Shown piece by piece: positions 33,783-42,874 of a DNA stretch of 64,000 nucleotides. The stretch is from Pseudomonadota bacterium (GTDB lineage Bacteria; Pseudomonadota; Gammaproteobacteria; Steroidobacterales; Steroidobacteraceae): positions 28,888-92,887 of the forward strand of contig JAJYTX010000001.1 in the NCBI GenBank assembly GCA_021792815.1, given 5' to 3'. A model generated the notes under the pieces. That model was not told where the DNA came from, did not search any database, and saw only the letters and a program-made list of their open reading frames with translations. The position numbers and the translations under genes were made by a program. Position 1 is the first letter of the stretch; the number at the start of each line of letters is the position of its first letter.

Positions 33783-36656
33783 TCATCGGAGCTTCCAGGT
33801 GAGATCGAGCCCGGCGGTGAGGGGCGGGTTGACCGTGTAGCGGGTGAATGCCGCCGTCTGCAGGTCGATCTGCGGCTGTGGATCGAGCAGCACCCGCACG
33901 TTCGTCAGATTGTCGACGAACAGCGCCGCCTTCCAGTGCCCGCCATCGAGCCCCAGGCGCACGCTCACCAGGCTGTACGAGGGCAGGTGCACCATGTACT
34001 GGCCGATGTTCCACAGCGTGATCGTCTCCCCGTACGGCGCGTCGGTGCGCGAGCCCACGTAGTCGCACTCCAGCGAGGCGAACGCCGCGAGCCTTCCTGA
34101 CAGCTCGCGCCGCCAGTTGAGGTCCGCCGCGGCCGTCACGCTCGGGATATCGGGAACCGGGGTGCCGGCGGGATAGCCGATGATGGCGCTGCCGTGGACG
34201 AAGCGGGCGTGCGTGTAGCCGGTATTCACGTGGATGGCCCAATCCCTCCCGAGCAGCGCGCGCAACTCCCCCTCCATCCCCTCGATCCGGGCGTCGGCCC
34301 CGTTGGCGGTGATTCCGAAGCCGGCGAGATTGGTGGCGAGCTGCGGATGAAGCCAGCGCTCATAATAGGCCGAGATGTCGAGTATCAGACGCCGGCGCAG
34401 GAAGGCGGATTTCTCCCCGACTTCGTAGCTCCACACCGAGTCGGAGCCGAACCGGATCGGCGCCTCGAGCAGCAGGCCGGGGTTGCAGCGGCCCGGGCCG
34501 AGGAGCTTCTCCTGCAGGCCGCACTCGTTGCCCACCAGCACGGCGTTGCTGTTGGTGGCGCGCGCCACCGGAATGGGCTGGTTCACCCCGCCCAGGCGAA
34601 AGCCCTTGGATACCGTGGCATACACCATGTGGGCGCGGTCGAGGGTGTATTTCAGGCCTAGCTCGGGCACGGTGCCCTGGGCGCCGTTCGAGGCCGTGGT
34701 GTCGTACGGCACCCTGTTGCCCTCGAAGCCGTACACCGTGAACAGCCCGTACTCGCGGTTCGACTGGCTCAGGCTGTAGTGATAGTGGCGCAGTCCCAAG
34801 GTGGCGGTGAGATGCGGCGAGAAGCGCCAGGAGAGCTCACCGAACTGCGAGCTCTGGTTGATGTCCTGTGGCTGGTAATCGACGTAGATGTTCGGTCCCC
34901 CGAGCACCGGGGCGGCCTGGGGCGCGAGCACCCACAGATCCCACCGCGAGCGCAGATCCTGGTAGAACCAGCCTGCGAGCCACTTGAGCGCTCCGGGGCC
35001 GGTGGAGGCGAGGCGCAGCTCCTCGCTCACCTGGCGGGTGTAGTCGCGCTCGCTCGCCCCCGGAGCGCCCGGTGCGGGCCCGGTCGGGCCGAGCCCCCCC
35101 GGAGCGCCGTACACGGGGAAGCTCGCGTTGAGCGAGGCGGCGGTTTCCTCCGTGCCGTCCTGGGACACCCGGGTGTCCCGATTCCAGTAGCCGCTCGCCG
35201 AGATCACCCGCACCGCCGCCAGCCGGTACACGAGCGTGAGGCTTGCCAGAGCGAATCGGTCGCGCTGGGGCTCCGGCGTGTCGTAGATCTGCCAGTGCGC
35301 CTCGATGCGCGGCATCGACGGATGGGTCGGCGCGCCGTTGACATCGACGGCGTCGGGGCCGCCCTGGCGGGTGAGCTGGTACATCGCAAGCGGCAGGATC
35401 GAGAGGTGCGCCAAGGGCTTCCACAGCATCGAGGCGCGCACCAGATCCACCACCGTAGTGTTGACTCCGTGGATCAGTTCCTGCAGCGGCGCGGTGTAGA
35501 AGTTCGCAGGCCGTGACACCTCGGGAAAGGTGCCCGAATCGACCGCCACCGCCCCGTTCTCGATGACCCGCCGCTCGATCCAGCCGCTTTGCCGCTCGAG
35601 AGAGGCGGCGATCCGCAGCGCCGCCGAGCCGCCGAGCGGCAGGTTCACCATGCCGTTCTCGGTGCGGTTCACGCCCCCGCCCGCGACGGTGCCGGAGAGG
35701 ATCGTCTCGCCGGCGGCCTCGAGCCGCCGCAGCCTCGGGGCGTTCGGCACCAGGCGGATGGTGCCGCCCATGGAGCTCGCACCATAGAGGGTGCCCTGCG
35801 GACCCCGCAGCACCTCCACGCGGTTCAGATCGTAGAGGTCGAGATCGATGAGCACCTTGCCGAGCTGCGCCGATGCCGGCGCGGACAGCGGAATCTCCCC
35901 GAGGTACAGCCCCACCATGGAAGTGTTGCCGCCGGAGGAGTTGAGGCCCCGCATCTCGAACTCGGTCTGTCCGGGTCCGGAGGTGCGCACGGCGAGACCC
36001 GCGATCGACTGGGCGAGCGAATCGAAGTCCGTGAAGCCCCGCCTCGCGATCTCCGAAGCGGTGATCGCCGTGATGCTCGCCGGGGTGCTCTGCACGGTGG
36101 TCGCTCGCTTGGTGGCGGTGACGATGATCCGGGCCAGGTGCTCGGTCCGAGCGCGGAGCCGCCGGCGCCGCGAGCCCCACGCACGCCCGGCGGTGCGTGT
36201 GAGGCGCCGCACGGAGGGCGTCTCGGCTGCTCCCGCGGTCGTTGCGCCCGCGGGGCGCTCGGAGGACGGAGCGCGCTCACGGGGAACGACGGCGATGGCG
36301 GAGTTGCTGACCACCCGGAACGACAGGTCCGTCCCGGTGAGCAGGTGCCGCAGCGCCTGCGTGACCGTGAAATACCCCTGAAGGGCGGGCGCTCGCAGAC
36401 CCCTCACGGCACGGGCCGAGGAAAGCAGCGTGACATCGGCCTGCCGCGCGAATGCGGTCAGCGCCGCGGCGAGCGGCCGCGAGCGGATGTGGAAACGATG
36501 CAGGGGCTGCGCCGCCTGCGCCCGGGAGGCGATCCATCCGATCGCGGCCAACAGCCACAGGCGGCGGATGCGCCCGCGCGGCCGTCCCCATCGGTCCGCC
36601 GCCCGGTGATTCGGGCGGCCCTCGGCGGGACGAGGCGGACTGGTGGTGCGCGGCAC
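33783..36656 (-). CDS. TonB-dependent receptor with N-terminal STN signalling domain
   Basis: This is an outer-membrane active transporter of the FecA type. After a signal anchor, the STN domain (about residues 50-125: LHRFHIRSRPLAAALTAFAR, then a QALRHLLTGTDLSFRV segment) would contact FecR. TonB-box/plug sequences follow: IIVTATKRATTV, then LNRVEVLRGPQGTLYGASSM. The remaining ~700 residues are a beta-barrel ending in aromatic LDLTWKLR. The start is GTG at 36656 without a well-spaced ribosome site, so the N-terminus is uncertain. It is paralogous to the receptor at 36977-39583; its substrate is unknown. Gene order with fecI/fecR suggests STN-mediated transcriptional signalling. Confidence 0.9.
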   Translation of the reverse strand: MPRTTSPPRPAEGRPNHRAADRWGRPRGRIRRLWLLAAIGWIASRAQAAQPLHRFHIRSRPLAAALTAFARQADVTLLSSARAVRGLRAPALQGYFTVTQALRHLLTGTDLSFRVVSNSAIAVVPRERAPSSERPAGATTAGAAETPSVRRLTRTAGRAWGSRRRRLRARTEHLARIIVTATKRATTVQSTPASITAITASEIARRGFTDFDSLAQSIAGLAVRTSGPGQTEFEMRGLNSSGGNTSMVGLYLGEIPLSAPASAQLGKVLIDLDLYDLNRVEVLRGPQGTLYGASSMGGTIRLVPNAPRLRRLEAAGETILSGTVAGGGVNRTENGMVNLPLGGSAALRIAASLERQSGWIERRVIENGAVAVDSGTFPEVSRPANFYTAPLQELIHGVNTTVVDLVRASMLWKPLAHLSILPLAMYQLTRQGGPDAVDVNGAPTHPSMPRIEAHWQIYDTPEPQRDRFALASLTLVYRLAAVRVISASGYWNRDTRVSQDGTEETAASLNASFPVYGAPGGLGPTGPAPGAPGASERDYTRQVSEELRLASTGPGALKWLAGWFYQDLRSRWDLWVLAPQAAPVLGGPNIYVDYQPQDINQSSQFGELSWRFSPHLTATLGLRHYHYSLSQSNREYGLFTVYGFEGNRVPYDTTASNGAQGTVPELGLKYTLDRAHMVYATVSKGFRLGGVNQPIPVARATNSNAVLVGNECGLQEKLLGPGRCNPGLLLEAPIRFGSDSVWSYEVGEKSAFLRRRLILDISAYYERWLHPQLATNLAGFGITANGADARIEGMEGELRALLGRDWAIHVNTGYTHARFVHGSAIIGYPAGTPVPDIPSVTAAADLNWRRELSGRLAAFASLECDYVGSRTDAPYGETITLWNIGQYMVHLPSYSLVSVRLGLDGGHWKAALFVDNLTNVRVLLDPQPQIDLQTAAFTRYTVNPPLTAGLDLTWKLR

Positions 36657-36676
36657 CTCGAAGAGTCGCTTATAGG

Positions 36677-36700
36677 TACTTGATATTACTTGATATATCA
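36677..36700. promoter_or_regulatory. AT-rich direct repeat/palindrome upstream of the STN receptor
   Basis: TACTTGATAT occurs twice back to back (36677-36686 and 36687-36696), and the second copy runs into the perfect palindrome TGATATATCA (36691-36700). The patch is strikingly AT-rich in a GC-rich region and lies 20-45 bp upstream of the receptor start at 36656. On the minus strand, CTATAAG nearby could be a -10 element. An operator or ECF-sigma promoter controlling the receptor is the likely role, by inference. Confidence 0.5.
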
Positions 36701-36915
36701 GTTGCAGGCAGCGACCACGACGGCAGGCCCCTCCCCCGCCCCGGCGGATTCATGCCCCTACATCGACGGAACCATGATGAGGCTCCCGCCACGCCGTTGA
36801 CAAGCGCACGGCTCAGGTAAGGAGCCCCAGGCGGCCCGTGCGCGCGCCCCTCGCATGCGCTCAACGATCCTTCCGGCCCGACGGTGCGCGCGCGGGCACC
36901 GGAAGGGCTCGGCAC

Positions 36916-36936
36916 GATGCCCTCATCGAGGGCATC
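36916..36936. terminator. strong hairpin downstream of TonB receptor 2
   Basis: GATGCCCTC-ATC-GAGGGCATC is a perfect 9-bp stem with a 3-nt loop, 40 bp beyond the stop of the receptor gene at 36977 in the direction of its transcription. There is no T-run after it, so it would be a Rho-assisted or mRNA-stabilising hairpin rather than a classical intrinsic terminator. The rest of 36657-36976 holds no gene. Confidence 0.4.
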
Positions 36937-36976
36937 GGCGCCCCTGCCGCCGCCCGCAGCGCCTCGCGTCCCGCAC

Positions 36977-39583
36977 TTACTTCCCGAAGCTGTAGCGCAG
37001 GTCCATGCCGTAGGTGATTGGCTGATTCACGATGAAGCGCGTGTACTGCGGAATCGCAATATTGATCTGCGGCAGCGGATCGAGCAGCGTCTGCTCATTC
37101 GTCGCGTTGTCGACAAACAGCGCCGCGGTCCATTTCGCCGTGCGCACACCGGCGCGCAGATCGAGTGTTCCGTAGGACGGCAGATTGATCCGGGTCTGGC
37201 TGATGTTGTTGAGATACACCGTGACGCCGTAAGGCAGGTCGTACCGCGAACCGACATAGCTGTAGGTGGCGTTGCCGATGAACGTCATCTCGTCGGTCAT
37301 GTAGTGATGGTAATTGAGCGACACCGAGCCGGTGACCTTGGGCGTATCCGGCACGGAGTATCCGGCGGGTATGCCGTCGATGGCGCTGTTGGTCAGGAAC
37401 TTGCTGTGCGTGTACCCCCAGTCGGTCGCGAAATCGAATCCGTGGCCGAGTTCCGCCCGGAACGATGTCTCCATGCCGTAGATGTTGGCGTTGCCGCCGT
37501 TCACGGTGAAGCCGAAGCCGGCGATGTTCGTCGCGATCTGCGGATCCATCCACCGCTCGAAATACCACGTCATGTTGAAGAGGGCGCGGTGGTGGAAGAA
37601 CTCGTTCTTGGTTCCGACCTCGTAGTCCCACACCGAGTCCGACCTGAACTGCGGCACGCCCTGTGAGTTGACGTTGGGGAAGTTCGCGAGCGCGGTGTAG
37701 GTGGTGCCCGGCTGGGTCGGCGTGGCGGAGAGTTTGGCCTGCAGGCCGCACTGCTGAATCACCACCAGCGATGAGGGCGCCCCGCAGTCCGTGGGCGTCA
37801 CCGCATGGTTGTAGCCGACGAAGGGCTGGTCGGTGCCGCCCAGGCGGAATCCCTTGGCGATCGTGAGGTACACCATGTGATCGCTGTCGATCTGCCAGGT
37901 GAGGTTGAAGCGCGGATTGGTTCCGCTTGCGCTGCCCCCGGCGCTGGTGACCAGGGCCTTGGTGTTTCCGGCCACCGTCGGTGCGCCGCTCAGCAGATTC
38001 TCGAAGCCGTAGGGCGTGAAATCGCCCCACTCGGAGTTCCTCTGGGCATAGGAGTAGTGATACCAGCGCACTCCCGCCGAGGCGGTGAGGCCGTGCACGA
38101 ATTCCCAGGAGATGTTGCCGAAGAAGGCGTTCTGCAGAATGGTCTGCGGCTGGTAGTCGACGTAAATATTGGCGAGGGCGCCCGCCTGCGGCATGACCGA
38201 CCACATGTCCCATTCGGATTGCAGGTCCTGGTAGTAGTATCCCGCGAGCCACTGCACAGGTCCCCGTCCGGTGGAGGCGAGGCGGAACTCCTCGCTGATC
38301 TGCCTGGTGTAGTCCCGCTCCTCGACCCCGGGGCCGAACGGGCCCGGGCCCGTCGGGCCAAGGCCGTTGCCGCCGAAGCCGTCATTGCTCGGGGACGGGT
38401 AGGGGTAGGCGGGATCGGAGGGATTGACGTTGTAGGGATAGGCCTGCGTGGCCGACCCGAGCCCCGAGGAGCTTTCATTCTCCTCGGTGCCGTCCTGCGA
38501 GAACTGGGAGTGATTCGACCACAAGCCGGTGATCGAGGTGAGGCCGATGTCCGGTGTGACCGCGTATTCGACCTTGAAGCTCCCGAGCGTGAAGCGATCC
38601 CATTGCGGCTCGGAGGTCTGGTAGATCTCGTAATGGCCCTTCGGATTCGGCATGGTGGGGTTGGTCGGGGAACCGTTGACGTCGACCGCGTTCGGCGCGT
38701 TGCTCGTGTCCTTCTGCCACATGATCATCGGGATGATCGTGAGCCGGTCGTTGGGCTTGTAGAGCAGGATCGCGCGGAAGGAGTCGCCGGTCGAGGAGTT
38801 CACGCCCGTGGTCGTCGAGATGATCGGCGCGGTGTAGAAGTTGCTCGGCCGGTAACATGGGGTGCTCGCGCAGGTGTCCGACTGCACGGAGTTGTCGGCG
38901 AGCACGTAGCGGTTCAGCCAGCCGCTGCTCGAGGAGGCCGAGCCGACCAGCCTCAGGGCGACCGTCGAGCCGAGCGGCAGGTTCACCATGCCGTTTTGCG
39001 CGAAGTTGATGCCGCCTCCGGAGCCGGTGTCCGAGACGATCGTCTCCCCGGTGGCATCGTAGGTCCCGAGCTGCGGCATGGCGGGAATGAGCCGCACCGT
39101 GCCGCCCATGGAGCTCGATCCGTACAGCGTCCCCTGCGGGCCGTGCAGCACCTCCACGCGCTGCAGATCGTAGAGGTTGGGGTCGATGATCACCTTGCCG
39201 AGCTGTTCCGAGGCGGGAGCCGAGAGGGCGATGTCATCCAGGTACACCCCGACCATCGATGTGTTGCCGCCGGAGGAATTCAAGCCGCGCATCTCGTATT
39301 CGGTCTCATTGGGACCGGAGGTGCGCATCGCAAGACCCGGAACGCCCTGCGCCAGGGTGTTGAAGTCCGTCAGGCCGCGATTGGCGATGTCGGCGGCGGT
39401 GAGCACCGTCATGCTGATCGGCGTATCTTGCGCGAGCGTCTTGCGCTTGGTCGCGGTGACGATGACCTCGGCGAGCTCACCGGTCGGGGCCGCGCCCGGT
39501 TGAGCGGCACGCGCGACGCCGGTGACACTCGCTCCGAGGCTCGCCGCCACCGCCAGGGCCACCAGGTAGTTTCTGCGCATCAT
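36977..39583 (-). CDS. TonB-dependent receptor (no STN domain)
   Basis: This is an outer-membrane receptor of about 868 residues with an N-terminal signal peptide (MMRRNYLVALAVAASLG... ARA), a plug starting ELAEVIVTATKRKTLAQDTP and continuing LYDLQRVEVLHGPQGTLYGS, and a barrel ending in YGMDLRYSFGK. There are several ATGs at the start; 39583 is chosen because GGGAG lies 8 nt upstream (39589 and 39580 are alternatives). It shares EMRGLNSSGGNTSMVG and SAPAS-x-QLGKV with its STN-bearing paralogue, so the two are diverged tandem duplicates. It is next to fecR, which implicates FecR/FecI control. The substrate cannot be read from sequence. Confidence 0.92.
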   Translation of the reverse strand: MMRRNYLVALAVAASLGASVTGVARAAQPGAAPTGELAEVIVTATKRKTLAQDTPISMTVLTAADIANRGLTDFNTLAQGVPGLAMRTSGPNETEYEMRGLNSSGGNTSMVGVYLDDIALSAPASEQLGKVIIDPNLYDLQRVEVLHGPQGTLYGSSSMGGTVRLIPAMPQLGTYDATGETIVSDTGSGGGINFAQNGMVNLPLGSTVALRLVGSASSSSGWLNRYVLADNSVQSDTCASTPCYRPSNFYTAPIISTTTGVNSSTGDSFRAILLYKPNDRLTIIPMIMWQKDTSNAPNAVDVNGSPTNPTMPNPKGHYEIYQTSEPQWDRFTLGSFKVEYAVTPDIGLTSITGLWSNHSQFSQDGTEENESSSGLGSATQAYPYNVNPSDPAYPYPSPSNDGFGGNGLGPTGPGPFGPGVEERDYTRQISEEFRLASTGRGPVQWLAGYYYQDLQSEWDMWSVMPQAGALANIYVDYQPQTILQNAFFGNISWEFVHGLTASAGVRWYHYSYAQRNSEWGDFTPYGFENLLSGAPTVAGNTKALVTSAGGSASGTNPRFNLTWQIDSDHMVYLTIAKGFRLGGTDQPFVGYNHAVTPTDCGAPSSLVVIQQCGLQAKLSATPTQPGTTYTALANFPNVNSQGVPQFRSDSVWDYEVGTKNEFFHHRALFNMTWYFERWMDPQIATNIAGFGFTVNGGNANIYGMETSFRAELGHGFDFATDWGYTHSKFLTNSAIDGIPAGYSVPDTPKVTGSVSLNYHHYMTDEMTFIGNATYSYVGSRYDLPYGVTVYLNNISQTRINLPSYGTLDLRAGVRTAKWTAALFVDNATNEQTLLDPLPQINIAIPQYTRFIVNQPITYGMDLRYSFGK

Positions 39584-39891
39584 GATCATGACTCCCAAGC
39601 TGTTTTTAGGAATAAGCGCTCCGGCGACACCGGCCCGCCTCGGTCGTTGCACGGTCCCCCTCGCACGGTGCGCGGCCCAGCCCGCCCGGGGCCCCGATGC
39701 CGTGTCCGCCCAAGCCCCGCCGAGCGGGTCGGCCGGGCCTTAGCCATGACGACGAGCGAACGGGAAAAATCCGCCACTCCTTGCGCGGATCTTGTGCCAG
39801 AGCCTGGGATTGCCGGAAATACGCATAAGCCCCATTCGTTGCTTGGACGCAACGAGCGCATGCCTGCGGTGCGCCTTGCGCTTGCGCGAGC
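39584..39891. other. intergenic region between fecR and TonB receptor
   Basis: About 300 bp without a credible gene. An AT-rich segment just upstream of the receptor start (AGCTTGGGAGT ribosome-site region, preceded by TTTTTAGGAATAAGC on the plus strand) is the probable site of its promoter and leader. A small inverted repeat GTTGC-TTGGAC-GCAAC lies at about 39838-39853. No clear sigma element could be assigned. Confidence 0.4.
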
Positions 39892-40920
39892 CTAGCGGGG
39901 CTCGAGGAGGATTCGGTTCGGCGGGCGGTGCATGACCCGAATGGGCAAAGCGGTGGCGAGGGCCTTGAAGAACCCGGGGACATCGTTCGTCCTGAACCGC
40001 CCGCTGATGCGCAGCCGCCCGACCGCGTGCCCCTCGAGCAGGATGCGGGCGTGGGTGTATCGAGCGACCTCGGCGAGCGCCTGCGCGAGCGGCTCATCGT
40101 CAAACACCAGCGCTCCGCGGCGCCACGCGAGATCAGCGGCGATGCGCCGGGGACTCACCGACTCCTCCCTCATGCGCTCCCCCTCGATCGACAGTCGCTC
40201 ACCGGCGCTCAGGGCGCGGACCCGCTGCGGGCCGAGTGCGAGCGGGAACGGGCCGAAGCCCTGCGCGGGGCCGCTCCCGGTGCGCACTTCGACCCGCCCC
40301 TGATCGACCAGCACATCGATGCGCCGGTCGGCATGGAGCCTCACCTCGAAGCGCGTGCCGATCGCCTGGACCATCGTCTCGCCGGCGTGGACGAAGAACG
40401 GTCTCGCAGGATCGGGCGTGTCGTGGAAATGCGCCTCGCCCCGCAGCAGGTAGATGTCGCGGCGGGCGCCGCTGAAGCGGACCTCGATCCGCGTGTTGGT
40501 GTTGAGGGCGACCACCGAGCCGTCGGCGAGCCTCACGGTGCGTTCCTGTCCCACGGCGGTGGAGTATTCCTGTGTGCCGGCCATCCGGGCGAGCCACCAG
40601 GGCGAGCCGATCAGCGCCAGCGCCAGTGCCGCCGCGGCAGCCCAGCGCATCGAGGAGCGCCGGCGGGGGCTCGCGGGGCGCGTGGCGCGCGCCAGGGTGG
40701 CGATCTTCTCCCCGCGCCTGGCCTGCGAGAGCCGATCGAGCGAGCGCCAGGTCCGGTTGAGCTCCCCGAGGGCGCGGCGGTGGCGGGCATCCTGGCGCAA
40801 CCAGCTCGTCAGCCGCGAGCGCTCCTCGGGAGTGAGCGCCCCGCGATCGAGCCGCCAGGTCCACGCGGCCGCCTCCTCGTCGATCTCGACCTGCGGCTTG
40901 AGCCGCACCACCCTGCTCAC
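39892..40920 (-). CDS. fecR: FecR-family anti-sigma/transmembrane signal protein
   Basis: FecR relays outer-membrane receptor occupancy to the FecI sigma factor. The 342-residue protein has an N-terminal cytoplasmic DUF4880 region (EEAAAWTWRLDRGALTPEER then SRLTSWLRQDARHRRALGEL), one transmembrane helix (about residues 91-112) and a periplasmic FecR domain. The FecR domain holds VGQERTVRLADGSVVALNTN and TRIEVRFSG, AHFHDTPDPARPFFVHAG and AIGTRFEVRL. The C-terminus is an STN-like fold (ALVFDDEPLAQALAEVARYT). It overlaps the fecI end by 4 bp (ATGA). Confidence 0.95.
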   Translation of the reverse strand: MSRVVRLKPQVEIDEEAAAWTWRLDRGALTPEERSRLTSWLRQDARHRRALGELNRTWRSLDRLSQARRGEKIATLARATRPASPRRRSSMRWAAAAALALALIGSPWWLARMAGTQEYSTAVGQERTVRLADGSVVALNTNTRIEVRFSGARRDIYLLRGEAHFHDTPDPARPFFVHAGETMVQAIGTRFEVRLHADRRIDVLVDQGRVEVRTGSGPAQGFGPFPLALGPQRVRALSAGERLSIEGERMREESVSPRRIAADLAWRRGALVFDDEPLAQALAEVARYTHARILLEGHAVGRLRISGRFRTNDVPGFFKALATALPIRVMHRPPNRILLEPR

Positions 40921-41489
40921 GGACCCTCTCCCTGCGAGCGCTTGCGCAGCGGCGCCTCGAGGCCCGGCTCATCGAGGAGCCCGAGCTCTCGCAGCCGGTC
41001 CCGGCAGCGCACCAGCCCTTTGGTCACGTGCTTCTCGATGGTGCTGTGCGCCATGCCGAGCACTTCGGCGATCTCCTCGTGCGAGAGCTGATAGACCTTG
41101 CGCAGCACGAACACCCGCCGGCAGACCGGCGGCAGCTCCTCTACCGCGGCGCAGAAGGACTCGAAGCGGCGGCTCGTATCGGCCTGCTCGTCAGGGCCTG
41201 CCTCAGGGGTGGAGACGTCCAGGGGCTCGAAGTCCCCCACCGGATCGGTGGCGTGGGCGCTCACCTGGCGGGCACGGTCCACCGCGAGGTTGCGCGCAAT
41301 GCGAAAGATCAGCGCACGCGGTGATTCGACTTCCTGCCCTTGCGGCATGGCGCACACGCGCACATACGCTTCCTGCACCAGGTCGTCGATGTCTTCGGCG
41401 CCGGAGGTGAATTTTCGCAGATACCGGCGCAACGCCACCCGGTGGCCGAGAAACTGGCCCAGCATCTGCTTGCGGCGCTCATCGACCAA
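40917..41489 (-). CDS. fecI: FecI-type ECF RNA polymerase sigma factor
   Basis: This is an extracytoplasmic-function sigma factor. The 190-residue product has region 2 (FTSGAEDIDDLVQEAYVRV and ESPRALIFRIARNLAVDRAR) and region 4 (LPPVCRRVFVLRKVYQLSHE then EIAEVLGMAHSTIEKHVTKG), with the FecI-like C-terminal LVRCRDRL. The start is TTG at 41489 with GGGAG 5 nt upstream. It forms a two-gene unit with fecR and is upstream of two TonB receptors, one carrying the STN domain needed for this pathway. It presumably drives receptor transcription. Confidence 0.95.
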   Translation of the reverse strand: MVDERRKQMLGQFLGHRVALRRYLRKFTSGAEDIDDLVQEAYVRVCAMPQGQEVESPRALIFRIARNLAVDRARQVSAHATDPVGDFEPLDVSTPEAGPDEQADTSRRFESFCAAVEELPPVCRRVFVLRKVYQLSHEEIAEVLGMAHSTIEKHVTKGLVRCRDRLRELGLLDEPGLEAPLRKRSQGEGP

Positions 41490-41580
41490 GCTCGCTCCCC
41501 GATTGCACGGCGGTCGTGCCAGGGAGTGTACTCAGGCCATGCCATAATCTGAAGTCCGCGCCTGTGCTTAAGGACGTGGC

Positions 41581-42831
41581 ATGCCAATCTTTACCCTGGT
41601 CTCTGCGGTGATCGCCGTGGTCGCCTTGAGCAGCTATGCGACCCACAAGCTCGTGCGCCTGCCGGAGTCGATCGGCATCACGGGCGTGGCGCTCCTCCTG
41701 TCGGTGGTGACCGTGGCGGTGGGTCCGTTCGTCCCGCAAGTGACGGCCTGGGGCGTGCAGGTGGCGAAAGCGGTCAACTTCCCCGCGCTCGTGTTCCACG
41801 GTCTGCTCGGTCTCTTGTTGTTCGCCGGAAGCCTGCACGTCGATATCGTAGGCCTGGCGCGCGCCCGCTGGGTCGTGGTGCTGCTCGCCACCGTGGGGGT
41901 GGTCATCTCGACCGCTGTGATTGGATGGACGTTCTTCTACGTGACGCGCCTCTTGGGGACGCCGCTGCCGCTGCTCGATTGCCTGCTGTTCGGGGCGCTC
42001 ATCTCGCCCACCGATCCGATCGCGGTCCTCGGGCTGCTGAAAAAGGCCCGCGTCCCGCAGTCCCTGCTCACCAAGATCACCGGCGAGGCGCTGTTCAACG
42101 ACGGCACCGGCGTCGTGGTGTTCGTCGTGCTGCTCGGGCTGACCGGCACGGGAGAGCCCAACCTCCCGCACGTCGCGCTGCTCTTCGGCCGGCTGGTGTT
42201 CGGCGGGCTTGGCTTCGGCCTGGTGATGGGGGTTGCCGGGGTGCTGCTGCTGCGCACCGTGGACAGCCCGACGGTGGAGATCCTGATCACCCTCGCCATG
42301 GCCACCTCCGGCTATGCTGCGGCCGGTGCGCTTGCGGTCTCGGCGCCCATCGCCACGGTCGTGATGGGGCTGATGGTCGGCAACGACAGCCGCAGGTTCG
42401 CCACGCCCTCGCCCACGCGCGAGCGGCTGTTTGTCTTCTGGGAGCTGACGGACGATCTGTTGAACCTGCTCGTCTTTGCGCTGGTCGGCCTTGAGCTGAC
42501 GGCGCTCGCCGGTGCGGTGCGCGAGTACCTGCTGCCCGCGGCGGCGGCACTGCCGCTTGTGCTGGCGGCGCGCTATGTGAGTGTCGGGATACCGACCGGT
42601 CTGATGCGGCCGTTTCAGCAGTTCGAGCCTCACTTCGTGAAGCTCATGACCTGGGCGGGGCTGCGCGGGGCGCTGTCCATCGCGCTGGCGCTGTCGCTGC
42701 CCGCCGGAAGGCCTCGGGAGCTGATCGTGACCGCCACCTACCTCATCGCCGTCTTCAGCATCCTCGTGCAGGCGACGACGCTCGGGCCGCTGCTGCGGCG
42801 CTGGGTCGGCCCCCTTGCGCAGGAGGCCTGA
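41581..42831 (+). CDS. CPA1-family Na+/H+ antiporter
   Basis: This inner-membrane sodium/proton exchanger has 416 residues and about 12 hydrophobic segments. The ion-binding motif GALISPTDPIAVLGLLKKAR (SPTDP 142-146) and the EALFNDGTGVVVF motif (Asn173-Asp174) are the CPA1/NhaP signatures. The conserved WAGLRGALSIALALSLP arginine helix is near 355. The C-terminus is short, without a cytosolic regulatory tail. It starts at ATG 41581, divergent from fecI by 91 bp. Substrate ion assignment (Na+ versus K+) cannot be made from sequence. Confidence 0.93.
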   Translation: MPIFTLVSAVIAVVALSSYATHKLVRLPESIGITGVALLLSVVTVAVGPFVPQVTAWGVQVAKAVNFPALVFHGLLGLLLFAGSLHVDIVGLARARWVVVLLATVGVVISTAVIGWTFFYVTRLLGTPLPLLDCLLFGALISPTDPIAVLGLLKKARVPQSLLTKITGEALFNDGTGVVVFVVLLGLTGTGEPNLPHVALLFGRLVFGGLGFGLVMGVAGVLLLRTVDSPTVEILITLAMATSGYAAAGALAVSAPIATVVMGLMVGNDSRRFATPSPTRERLFVFWELTDDLLNLLVFALVGLELTALAGAVREYLLPAAAALPLVLAARYVSVGIPTGLMRPFQQFEPHFVKLMTWAGLRGALSIALALSLPAGRPRELIVTATYLIAVFSILVQATTLGPLLRRWVGPLAQEA

Positions 42832-42874
42832 GCGGCCCACAGCCCCTAGGCTGCCGGGCTCAGGGACGCCGAGG

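Noticed and set aside
33783..39583. The two TonB receptors as an assembly duplication
   Set aside because: They are clearly diverged in sequence and length, and only one has an STN domain, so the duplication is biological.
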